Below, piece by piece: positions 1-6,027 of a stretch of 6,240 nucleotides of DNA (position 1 is its first letter; each line of letters starts with the position of its first letter). The notes below the pieces were generated by a model that did not search any database, was not told the origin of the DNA, and worked only from the letters and a program-made list of their open reading frames with translations. Where the stretch lies: positions 1 through 6,240 of the forward strand of contig JABDRK010000122.1 in NCBI GenBank assembly GCA_013041785.1, in the 5' to 3' direction. Source of the stretch: Eudoraea sp. (GTDB taxonomy: Bacteria > Bacteroidota > Bacteroidia > Flavobacteriales > Flavobacteriaceae). A program made the translations under genes and the position numbers.

Positions 1-411
1 GCCGTATAGTGCTTCATCGGGATCTAACTGGTCGTTATCGTTGTCATCGAAATAGGTGAGGCTAAACTCAAGGCCATTACTTCGCGAGATACCTGCCAGA
101 CTCTGGGTGAGTTCGGTATAGTCATCGCGAAAATAACTAAAACGGTCACCGGAAAACCGCAGTTTGTTGTTAAAGAAATCACCAGGGTCTGTTTCAGAAC
201 CCAGGAATTCTGTGTATTCCTCGTCAGAACTAAAGCGGTCATCTGCCAGATTGGGTACATCGGCCTGCCAGAAATACCATATGTTCATGGCCTGCCACAT
301 AAAATTTTGTGTATCCAAGTCTCTTGGGCCGCTAAAGCCATCATCATCATTCTTGCTGCATCCCAACACCAGGAGCCCTACTACCAGCAGGGGTAAAAAG
401 TACTTTTTCAT
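1..411 (-). CDS. S41-family (C-terminal processing) peptidase lipoprotein, N-terminal part
   Basis: This is a partial gene: 137 codons are open from the ATG at 411 to the left edge, and the rest lies outside the window. Residues 1-17 are a lipoprotein signal (MKK, a hydrophobic run, then LVLGC), so Cys18 would be lipidated. The next residues, SKNDDD, are acidic and resemble the surface-export signal of Bacteroidota lipoproteins. Residues 38-60 (containing MNIWYFWQADVPNLADDRF) and 86-120 (DRFSYF, a DDYTEL segment, then SNGLEFSLTYF) match my memory of the N-terminal region of Bacteroidota S41 proteases, which precedes the PDZ and Ser/Lys catalytic domains. Those domains are not present here, so activity cannot be judged. 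Residues 122-133 form a run of Asp/Asn (DDNDNDQLDPDE) resembling a calcium-binding loop. The gene is divergent from the ECF sigma gene. The family call is from recognition of sequence, not a search. Confidence 0.8.
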   Translation of the reverse strand, partial: MKKYFLPLLVVGLLVLGCSKNDDDGFSGPRDLDTQNFMWQAMNIWYFWQADVPNLADDRFSSDEEYTEFLGSETDPGDFFNNKLRFSGDRFSYFRDDYTELTQSLAGISRSNGLEFSLTYFDDNDNDQLDPDEALYG

Positions 412-570
412 TTGTTCAATTTTTTGTGCACGTATTAGTATAACAACTCAGCAGCTTAAAACACTACCAAATTCATTATCTTTAAAAGAACGTAAAGGTC
501 TGCATTAAGCAGCAGAGTGTTAGTTAATAACAACCTAAAATACTTACATCTACAGGAATAAAAAATTTTT

Positions 571-596
571 TGTAACAAAATTCGGTGTACTTCGTC
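571..596 (+). promoter_or_regulatory. Probable ECF sigma-dependent promoter of the sigma cassette
   Basis: TGTAAC lies at 571-576 and CGTC at 593-596, with 16 bp between them. This fits the general ECF promoter form (a -35 containing AAC and a -10 of CGTC type, spaced 16-17 bp) and is close to the TGTAAC/CGAC and TGAAAC/CGTC sites known for Bacillus SigX and SigM. Its place just before an ECF sigma gene suggests autoregulation. Transcription would begin near 602-605. A second TGTAACA at 604-610 has no matching -10 downstream. Confidence 0.65.
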
Positions 597-648
597 TTCC
601 TTATGTAACACACCGTGAATGGTATCTACAGCAATACAGCAACCAACA

Positions 649-1158
649 ATGACACAGTCAGAATTCCTAAATGTGGTCATGCCTTTTAAGGACAAACTGT
701 ACCGCCTGGCGAAAAGGCTGCTGGTCTCTTCAGAAGAGGCCGAAGATGCCACCCAGGAGATTCTGATGAAACTATGGACCAATAATAAGGCCATGGCGAA
801 ATACAAGAATGTAGAGGCTTTTGCCATGACCATGACCAAGAATTTTTGCCTGGACCGTTTAAAATCCAAACAGTCAAGTAATCTGAAATTGGTCCACAGC
901 AATTATGAAGACGGCTCGTCGTCGCTGCAGAAACAGGTAGAAGCCAGGGATAGTGTAAACTGGGTAGAGCGTATTATGGAGGAGCTGCCCGAACAGCAAA
1001 AAATAGTCTTGCAGCTACGTGATGTGGAGGAGTACGATTATGATGAAATTGCTGAATTACTGGAAATGAAACCCACCGCTGTGCGGGTAACCCTTTCCAG
1101 GGCCCGTAAAGCAGTAAGAGAAAAATTATTAGAAAAGCATCGTTATGGAATCGGATAG
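649..1158 (+). CDS. RNA polymerase sigma factor, ECF (sigma-70 family) subfamily
   Basis: The product is a 169-residue ECF sigma factor, a normal length for the group, that would direct RNA polymerase to a small regulon. Region sigma-2 covers about residues 6-75 and includes the typical DATQEILMKLW segment (33-43) and the -10 recognition helix near NVEAFAMTMTKN. An acidic, Ser-rich linker (about 84-102) leads to sigma-4 at about 108-160: LPEQQKIVLQL, then a helix-turn-helix (DYDEIAELLEMKPTAVRVTLSRARK). I chose the ATG at 649 (MTQSEFLNVV) because relatives begin this way. An in-frame ATG at 619 would add ten residues without family resemblance, but cannot be excluded. The stop overlaps the next gene by 14 bp, so the two are probably translationally coupled. 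The promoter at 571-596 suggests the factor transcribes its own operon. Confidence 0.93.
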   Translation: MTQSEFLNVVMPFKDKLYRLAKRLLVSSEEAEDATQEILMKLWTNNKAMAKYKNVEAFAMTMTKNFCLDRLKSKQSSNLKLVHSNYEDGSSSLQKQVEARDSVNWVERIMEELPEQQKIVLQLRDVEEYDYDEIAELLEMKPTAVRVTLSRARKAVREKLLEKHRYGIG

Positions 1159-1564
1159 AATAGAAAAATTACTGGAGAAATACTTTGAGGCCATCACCAC
1201 AACGGCCGAAGAAAAGGAACTGAAGGACTACTTCACCCAGGGCGAGGTTGCCTCGCATCTTGAACAGTATGCCCCTATGTTCACATATTTCTCCGCAGCC
1301 AAGGAAGAGCGTTTCACCCGGCAGGTTTCCCTAAAAACCAAAAGATATATTTATCAGTGGATTTCCGTTGCCGCGGTAGCTGTCATCGCCTTTGGCCTGT
1401 TCTTTGGTAAGGAGTACCAGGAACAAAAAGAAGCAGAATATGCCTACCAGGAAACCCGGAAGGCCTTAAGCCTGCTGGCCGAAAATTTGGACCGTGGTAC
1501 CGAAAAAGTGGCCTATTTGAATGAATTTGAAGTAGCAAAACAAAAAATTTACAAAAACAATTAA
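1145..1564 (+). CDS. Single-pass membrane protein, probable anti-sigma factor
   Basis: The product has 139 residues. An acidic, helical N-terminal region (1-60, with LLEKYFEAITTTAEEKEL) precedes a basic KTKR segment and one transmembrane helix at about 72-88 (ISVAAVAVIAFGLFFG). A charged, probably coiled tail of about 50 residues follows. The basic residues before the helix put the N-terminus in the cytoplasm and the tail in the periplasm, the layout of a sigma-sequestering anti-sigma factor. The ATG lies 14 bp inside the end of the ECF sigma gene, which is the classic arrangement for such a pair. It lacks the HxxxCxxC zinc motif of ZAS-type anti-sigma factors and is too short to be a FecR-like sensor. 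Anti-sigma function is inferred from position and topology. By sequence alone it is a hypothetical protein. Confidence 0.75.
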   Translation: MESDRIEKLLEKYFEAITTTAEEKELKDYFTQGEVASHLEQYAPMFTYFSAAKEERFTRQVSLKTKRYIYQWISVAAVAVIAFGLFFGKEYQEQKEAEYAYQETRKALSLLAENLDRGTEKVAYLNEFEVAKQKIYKNN

Positions 1565-1577
1565 AAAGCGATCAGTG

Positions 1578-2126
1578 ATGAAAAAGTTAGTATTAATTGC
1601 CTTAATGGCAGTATTGCCCCTGACGGGATTTTCACAATCCATCTTTGACAGATTTGAAGACCTGGACAATGTGAGTTCCGTGATAATCAACAAAAACATG
1701 TTTAACCTGCTGGTTAAAATGGATGTTGACGTAGATGACCCTGAAGCCAGGGAGTTTATGGATATCGCCCAAAGCCTTAGCGGACTAAAGGTCTTTGTTA
1801 CCGAAGACAAGGCAGTCTCTGCGGATATGAAGGCGACTGTAGACAAATACCTGAGGTCAGCCTCTCTGGAAGAATTGATGCGTGTCAAAGACAAGGACGC
1901 CAACGTTAAATTCTACATTAAGAAAGGAAAGGACGATGACCATGTTAGCGAGCTCCTTATGTTCGTGACCGGTATAAATAATATCGACATGGAGGTAAAC
2001 GACCGCAAGATTGAAACGGTTCTGCTGACCCTTACCGGAGATATTGATCTTACCAAAATTGGTTCCCTGACCAAGAAGATGGATCTCCCTCAGGAGTTAA
2101 ACAAGGCCGAAAAGAAAAACAAGTAA
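1578..2126 (+). CDS. DUF4252 domain protein, exported (signal peptide)
   Basis: The product has 182 residues. Residues 1-19 are a signal peptide (MKK, a hydrophobic core, then LTGFS) with likely cleavage before Gln20. The mature part (about 21-160) fits the DUF4252 family of small Bacteroidota envelope proteins: a helical segment after SIFDRFED, a V/I-rich strand near 34-38, an LSGLKVFVTED segment at 67-77 and a late strand/helix LTGDIDLTKIGSL at 152-164. The last 17 residues are Lys-rich. I chose ATG at 1578. A GTG immediately before it is in frame and would add one residue, but ATG-AAA-AAG is the natural signal-peptide start. The gene begins 13 bp after the probable anti-sigma gene and so belongs to the same operon. 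The function of DUF4252 is unknown. The context suggests an output or modulator of an envelope stress response. The family assignment is from recognition. Confidence 0.82.
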   Translation: MKKLVLIALMAVLPLTGFSQSIFDRFEDLDNVSSVIINKNMFNLLVKMDVDVDDPEAREFMDIAQSLSGLKVFVTEDKAVSADMKATVDKYLRSASLEELMRVKDKDANVKFYIKKGKDDDHVSELLMFVTGINNIDMEVNDRKIETVLLTLTGDIDLTKIGSLTKKMDLPQELNKAEKKNK

Positions 2127-2208
2127 ACATTAAACAGAAATTGCCGGGGGTAGTGTCCATTTTGGGTGCTGCCTCACGGAATTCTGATCATCCATAAACC
2201 AACAGAAG

Positions 2209-2751
2209 ATGAAAAAATTATTATACACAGTAACTGCCCTGTTTGGTGCACTACTGATAGCGGGGTGCTCCTCAACCCAAAGTCTTCAGGAGTACTATGT
2301 GGACAATTCGGAAAATCCGAATTTTATCTCCCTGGACCTGCCCACCAGTATTCTGAATCTGGAGGAGGCAGATCTTGATGAAACCCAGCGCAAAGCACTG
2401 CAATCCCTGAGGAAGTTAAATATGCTAGCGTTCAAGAAAACCATGGCTAATGCCGAGGAATATGTTGCGGAAAAAGCCAAGGTGAATGCCATCTTAAAAA
2501 ATAAGGATTACAAAGAGCTAATGAAACTCAATTCCGAATACGGCAAAGGAGTTATCAAATACCTTGGCGAAGATGATGCCATCGATGAAGTGGTGATCTA
2601 TGGAAGTAGTGACGACAAAGGGTTTGCGCTTATCCGGGTACTCGGAGACGATATGAATCCGGCTTATATTATGCAACTTATGAAAGCAATTCAAAAGTCA
2701 GACTATGACGAAGATGCCTTAGGCGATATAGGCAAGTTTCTGAAAGGTTAA
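2209..2751 (+). CDS. DUF4252 domain lipoprotein
   Basis: The product has 180 residues and a lipoprotein signal peptide ending in LIAGC, so Cys20 is the probable lipidation site. SST follows it with no acidic run, so a periplasm-facing anchor is more likely than surface exposure. The mature part resembles DUF4252 and the preceding gene product in layout: a strand near NPNFISLDLP (37-45), a helix-rich middle with EEADLDETQRKALQSLRKLNML (52-73), a segment ending IDEVVIYGSSDDKGFALIRVLGDDMN (125-150) and a C-terminal helix with a GDIGKFL motif. It is probably a diverged paralogue of the previous gene. The 82-bp gap upstream holds no TGTAAC/CGTC or TAnnTTTG box that I can see, so it is likely co-transcribed. 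A terminator follows 22 bp after the stop. Confidence 0.8.
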   Translation: MKKLLYTVTALFGALLIAGCSSTQSLQEYYVDNSENPNFISLDLPTSILNLEEADLDETQRKALQSLRKLNMLAFKKTMANAEEYVAEKAKVNAILKNKDYKELMKLNSEYGKGVIKYLGEDDAIDEVVIYGSSDDKGFALIRVLGDDMNPAYIMQLMKAIQKSDYDEDALGDIGKFLKG

Positions 2752-2772
2752 ACATCAATCAAAACCACCATT

Positions 2773-2808
2773 AAAATCCCATTGCTTATCAGGCAGTGGG
2801 ATTTTTTT
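2773..2808 (+). terminator. Rho-independent terminator of the sigma cassette, possibly bidirectional
   Basis: The arm 2773-2785 (AAAATCCCATTGC) pairs with 2793-2805 (GCAGTGGGATTTT) over 13 bp with one G-T pair, around a 7-base loop, and the T-run extends to 2808. It lies between the convergent DUF4252 lipoprotein gene and purB. On the minus strand the outer A-T pairs give a shorter T-run (TTTT), so it may also stop purB transcription. Confidence 0.88.
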
Positions 2809-2818
2809 ATAACATAGA

Positions 2819-4162
2819 TCATATCCCGGTATAGTTCTCCGGACGAATTGCCAGCATCTCTTTTTTGATTTCATCAGTGACATCCAGCGTGGCTACAAAT
2901 TCAGCAATGGTTTCCTGATTAATTTCCGCATTGGTTCGGGTTAATCCTTTGAGGGCTTCATAGGGTTTTGGATAACCTTCCCTTCGCAGAATGGTCTGTA
3001 AAGCCTCTGCGACCACGGCCCAGTTCTGATCGAGATCTGCCCGGATTTTATCTTCGTTTAAGATCAGTTTATCCAGCCCTTTGAGCATGGCATTGAACCC
3101 GATCAGGGTATGCGCAAAAGGTACTCCTATATTCCGCAGCACGGTACTGTCGGTAAGGTCGCGCTGTAACCTTGAAATGGGAAGTTTTGCGGAGAGGTGT
3201 TCAAATAGCGCATTGGCAATACCCAGGTTGCCTTCTGAATTTTCAAAGTCTATGGGATTTACCTTGTGAGGCATGGCCGATGAGCCTACTTCCCCTTCCT
3301 TGATCTGCTGCTTAAAATAATCCATGGAAATATAGGTCCAGATATCCCGATCCAGGTCTATGAGGATCGTATTGATCCTTTTCAGGTTATCGAAAAGGGC
3401 GGCCATATGGTCATAGTGCTCTATCTGGGTAGTAGGAAAAGAATGGTGCAGTCCCAGTTTATCCTGTACAAATTGTTTCCCAAAGGCTTTCCAGTCTATG
3501 TCCGGGTAGGCCACCTGATGTGCATTGAAATTCCCGGTTGCACCTCCAAATTTTGCGGCACTGGGGATATCATTCAAAAGGTTGAACTGTTCTTTGAGTC
3601 GCGCTACAAACACCCGTATTTCTTTACCGAGGCGGGTAGGCGAGGCAGGTTGTCCATGCGTCCTGGCCAGCATGGGGATATTCTCCCATGCATCGCTAAG
3701 TTTTTCCAGTTTTTCCAATACCTGGTTGTACAGGGGAACATAGACGTCATTCATTGCAGCCTTGAGACCATAGGGAATGGCTGTGTTGTTTATGTCCTGT
3801 GAAGTGAGCCCAAAATGCACAAACTCCTTGAATTCCTCAAGGCCCATTTCATCCATTTTCTCCTTGATAAAGTATTCTACGGCTTTGACATCATGGTTGG
3901 TAATCGATTCTATTTCCTTAACCGCTGTAGCATCTTCTTGTTCAAAATTCAGGTAAAGCTCCCTGAGTTGGTGAAAATCTTTGGCGTCAAATTTAGATAG
4001 TTGGGGCAAGGGCAGCTCGCACAGGGCAATAAAATATTCAACTTCAACCAATATCCGGTATTTGATAAGCGCTGCTTCCGAAAAGAAAGGCGCAAGTGCT
4101 TCAGTCTTATTGCGGTATCGCCCATCAACCGGGGAAATGGCATTAAGTTTGGACAACGACAT
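2819..4162 (-). CDS. purB: Adenylosuccinate lyase
   Basis: This cytoplasmic enzyme cleaves SAICAR to AICAR plus fumarate in purine synthesis, and adenylosuccinate to AMP plus fumarate. The product has 447 residues, close to the 456 of the Escherichia coli enzyme, and looks complete. Visible landmarks are the N-terminal LNAISPVDGRYR (6-17), TNHDVKAVEYF (88-98), FGLTSQD (117-123), RTHGQPASPT (167-176, with the general acid/base His169) and the superfamily signature GSSAMPHKVNP (293-303) on the flexible loop that carries the catalytic Ser. It is of the E. coli-like type. An in-frame ATG at 4198 would add 12 hydrophobic residues foreign to the family and would overlap a promoter box (4196-4203), so the start at 4162 (MSLSKLNAISPVDG) is preferred. 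It lies 85 bp downstream of a helical protein gene on the same strand. Confidence 0.97.
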   Translation of the reverse strand: MSLSKLNAISPVDGRYRNKTEALAPFFSEAALIKYRILVEVEYFIALCELPLPQLSKFDAKDFHQLRELYLNFEQEDATAVKEIESITNHDVKAVEYFIKEKMDEMGLEEFKEFVHFGLTSQDINNTAIPYGLKAAMNDVYVPLYNQVLEKLEKLSDAWENIPMLARTHGQPASPTRLGKEIRVFVARLKEQFNLLNDIPSAAKFGGATGNFNAHQVAYPDIDWKAFGKQFVQDKLGLHHSFPTTQIEHYDHMAALFDNLKRINTILIDLDRDIWTYISMDYFKQQIKEGEVGSSAMPHKVNPIDFENSEGNLGIANALFEHLSAKLPISRLQRDLTDSTVLRNIGVPFAHTLIGFNAMLKGLDKLILNEDKIRADLDQNWAVVAEALQTILRREGYPKPYEALKGLTRTNAEINQETIAEFVATLDVTDEIKKEMLAIRPENYTGI

Positions 4163-4195
4163 GGGATAGGTAATTAGGTTCGTAAAATAAAAAAG

Positions 4196-4203
4196 CAAAG
4201 ATA
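4196..4203 (-). promoter_or_regulatory. Candidate -7 promoter box for purB
   Basis: The minus strand reads TATCTTTG here, an exact match to the Bacteroidota -7 consensus TAnnTTTG. It would start transcription around 4190, giving a leader of about 28 nt before the ATG at 4162. I see no convincing TTTG at -33 (near 4225), so purB may also be read through from the upstream gene. Confidence 0.45.
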
Positions 4204-4247
4204 CTCAATATCCCGAAGCCTTGGAACGGGCATCCGCCTATTGCTGT

Positions 4248-4817
4248 TCATAATCCTTTGGGGAGCTGCTGCAATACCAGCTTTGCCCGTGCCTGATAAG
4301 CTGCGCTTCCCCTTTGGTAATTCAATTCCAATACCTGCCTGAGTTCCGGATGAACCCAGGGAAATTTACTTCCTAAATGATATAAACAAGTCATCGCATA
4401 GGCCTTTGGGGCTACTTTTTGCTCACTTATAAGCCAGTCGAAACACGCGGCAGTCATCTTTTCCAAATGTGCATCGGTAAGCCAACTCATTACCTGAGGA
4501 TCTTTTTTTTGAAAATAGGCCAGGGTCAGGTTTTCGCAGATTTTAGCCAGGGGCCTCACAGAACTGTCCAGTGTTGCCTTGTCCAAATTAGGGATCAGCT
4601 GGTTCAGATAAGGCAGCAAAATGTTGAGATGATCTCTGGCCATTACCTCCAAAACCCAGCAGGCCTTGCTGGATACAGGGAATTCATCCAAAAAAGCAAT
4701 CCTCAGAAGCGCCGGTATTTCGCCAGGGTTTTTGGTAATTATGGAAGCCATTTTAGTCCTCGAAGCCAGGGTGCCGTCCACAATTTTTAGGGATTCCTTT
4801 AGTTTAAAATCTGACAC
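4248..4817 (-). CDS. Uncharacterised all-helical (HEAT-like) protein upstream of purB
   Basis: I recognise this only as a conserved neighbour of purB in flavobacteria, sometimes labelled adenylosuccinate lyase by proximity. It shares no lyase motif with PurB (no GSSxMPxKxNP). From the GTG at 4817 the product has 189 residues, no signal peptide and no membrane segment, so it is probably cytoplasmic. The chain looks helical throughout, with paired amphipathic helices: ALLRIAFLDE (36-45), SSKACWVLEVMARD (49-62), LNILLPYLNQLIPNL (64-78), DSSVRPLAKICENLTLAYF (84-102) and KAYAMTCLYHLGSKFPWV (138-155). This is compatible with a HEAT/ARM-like scaffold. No ATG lies in a suitable place: the reading frame opens with TTG at 4847, GTG at 4817 fits best with relatives, and the first ATG (4751) would remove a conserved-looking N-terminal helix. 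The start is therefore uncertain. It is divergent from the haem gene, with 32 bp between the chosen starts. Confidence 0.75.
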   Translation of the reverse strand: MSDFKLKESLKIVDGTLASRTKMASIITKNPGEIPALLRIAFLDEFPVSSKACWVLEVMARDHLNILLPYLNQLIPNLDKATLDSSVRPLAKICENLTLAYFQKKDPQVMSWLTDAHLEKMTAACFDWLISEQKVAPKAYAMTCLYHLGSKFPWVHPELRQVLELNYQRGSAAYQARAKLVLQQLPKGL

Positions 4818-4849
4818 AAATTTGTATTTTCGACCACAAACAAACAAGC

Positions 4850-5323
4850 ATGAAAATAATAAAAAAAATAGCCCTTGCTTTATTGATTATTTTGATCGGG
4901 ATGCAGTTTTACCGACCAGAAAAGAATACAGATACAAGTGACCATCTGGCCTCATTCTTAACAGAAACCAACCCTCCAAAGGAGGTGCGAATGGTTTTGA
5001 AGCAAGCCTGTTACGACTGCCATAGCAACAATACCGTTTATCCCTGGTATAACAATATTGCCCCGGTTTCATATTGGTTGGCGGATCATGTCGATCACGG
5101 AAAAGGGCATTTAAACTTTTCCGAATGGGACAGTTATTCTCCAAAAAAGAAAGACCACAAACTTGAAGAAGTAGTAGAGGTTATGGAAAAACGGGAAATG
5201 CCACTAAAGGAGTATACCTGGACCCATGAAGAAGCTATACTCACTGATGCCCAGCAAAAGGCCCTGATTGAATGGGCGGAAAAAACTAGACTGCTTTACG
5301 AATTAGGTCAGCGACCAGAGTAG
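4850..5323 (+). CDS. Membrane-anchored haem-binding protein (haem_bd-like, CxxCH)
   Basis: The product has 157 residues. An N-terminal hydrophobic helix (about 5-20, after MKIIKK) acts as a membrane anchor or uncleaved signal and would place the rest in the periplasm. A single c-type haem site, CYDCH at 54-58, would bind haem covalently, with His58 as proximal ligand. The following segment NTVYPWYNNIAPVSYWL (61-77) and the later EMPLKEYTW (116-124) match the conserved layout of the haem-binding domain family (PF14376). Met117 is a plausible distal ligand by analogy. The length is normal for the family. Its electron-transfer partner is unknown and there is no cytochrome maturation or oxidase gene nearby. 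Its end overlaps the sirtuin gene on the other strand by 38 bp. A weak -7 box (TATTTTCG, one mismatch) sits at 4825-4832. Confidence 0.88.
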   Translation: MKIIKKIALALLIILIGMQFYRPEKNTDTSDHLASFLTETNPPKEVRMVLKQACYDCHSNNTVYPWYNNIAPVSYWLADHVDHGKGHLNFSEWDSYSPKKKDHKLEEVVEVMEKREMPLKEYTWTHEEAILTDAQQKALIEWAEKTRLLYELGQRPE

Positions 5324-5981
5324 GCACGCCTTCTGCCGCCGTTTTGGAAATCACCCTAAGGTTTGGAAAATCTCCTGCCGTAAGTGTTGGCCTGGGATCA
5401 ACAAGGTACAAGGGTATGCCAGGAGGGGAATAATGCAGGAGTCCGGCCGCCGGATATACCTGTAGGCTTGTTCCGATAACCAGGAGAATATCTGCCGACG
5501 TAGTAATATTAGCTGCCAGCGGTAGCAGAGGTACTTCCTCCCCGAACCATACAATATGTGGTCGGAGCTGATAGCCTTCGGGGCATTTGGTCCCTAAAAT
5601 AACATCTTCCTTCCAGGGGAGCACGAGATGGGGATTCCCTGTACTGCGAACCTTAAACAACTCTCCATGCAGGTGAACGACTTCTGTACTTCCTGCCCGC
5701 TCATGCAGGTCGTCTACATTCTGGGTAATGATAGTTACCGCATAATGGGATTCCAGGGCAGCCAGGGCTTCATGTCCTTTGTTTGGAGCGGCTTGCCGCA
5801 ATTGTCGTCTGCGCTGGTTGTAAAACTCAAGGACCAGATCAGGGTTTTTGGCAAAGCCATGTGGGGAGGCTACTTCCATCACGTCATGCCCCTCCCAAAG
5901 GCCATTCTCATCACGGAAGGTTTTCAACCCACTGTCGGCGCTCATCCCCGCCCCGGTCAATACCACGATCTTTTTGGACAT
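5286..5981 (-). CDS. cobB: NAD-dependent protein deacylase, Sir2 family (sirtuin)
   Basis: The product has 231 residues and covers the whole sirtuin core. It would remove acyl groups from protein lysines using NAD+, giving nicotinamide and O-acyl-ADP-ribose. Visible motifs are GAGMSADSGLKTFRD (10-24, NAD binding), TQNVDDLHERAG (86-97), HLHGEL (103-108, with catalytic His105), HIVWFGE (142-148), GTSLQVYPAA (170-179) and LVDPRP (193-198). Tyr54 and Arg57 in FYNQRRR form the YxxR pair typical of class III sirtuins (SIRT5, E. coli CobB), which supports desuccinylase as well as deacetylase activity. The zinc-ribbon region (about 109-142) holds only one Cys (133) instead of four, so structural zinc is probably absent. 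The symbol follows E. coli CobB. It is divergent from trmH by 46 bp and overlaps the haem gene tail to tail. Confidence 0.95.
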   Translation of the reverse strand: MSKKIVVLTGAGMSADSGLKTFRDENGLWEGHDVMEVASPHGFAKNPDLVLEFYNQRRRQLRQAAPNKGHEALAALESHYAVTIITQNVDDLHERAGSTEVVHLHGELFKVRSTGNPHLVLPWKEDVILGTKCPEGYQLRPHIVWFGEEVPLLPLAANITTSADILLVIGTSLQVYPAAGLLHYSPPGIPLYLVDPRPTLTAGDFPNLRVISKTAAEGVPTLVADLIRKAV

Positions 5982-5990
5982 TCCGAATTC

Positions 5991-6023
5991 TTGACTGTTA
6001 AAGGTACGTTTTTATTATCTTCG
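5991..6023 (+). promoter_or_regulatory. Candidate promoter of trmH
   Basis: TTG at 5991-5993 and TATCTTCG at 6016-6023 (one mismatch to TAnnTTTG) have roughly the spacing of a Bacteroidota -33/-7 promoter. Transcription would then start at about 6027, at or beside the ATG at 6028. On the other strand, TACCTTTA (6006 to 5999) is a one-mismatch -7 candidate for the sirtuin gene, so the two promoters may overlap. Confidence 0.35.
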
Positions 6024-6027
6024 ACTG

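Noticed and set aside
583..615. Inverted repeat CGGTGT / ACACCG around the sigma-gene promoter -10
   Set aside because: Only 6 bp with a 21-bp loop, so it is within what chance would give. It could be a weak operator but is not supported.
456..902. A 148-codon minus-strand open frame opposite the start of the sigma gene
   Set aside because: It runs antisense through the clear sigma-2 region, shows no family resemblance and spans the ECF promoter. It is a shadow of the sigma gene.
2127..2208. Possible promoter or small RNA in the 82-bp gap between the two DUF4252 genes
   Set aside because: No ECF motif, TAnnTTTG box, strong hairpin or T-run found; it is best read as an untranslated spacer in the operon.
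3407..3802. A 131-codon plus-strand open frame within purB
   Set aside because: It is antisense to the conserved central part of PurB and has no recognisable motif.
4163..4214. Inverted GGGATA / TATCCC flanking the purB promoter region
   Set aside because: Six bp with a 40-bp spacer, and no sign of a known purine repressor site or riboswitch.
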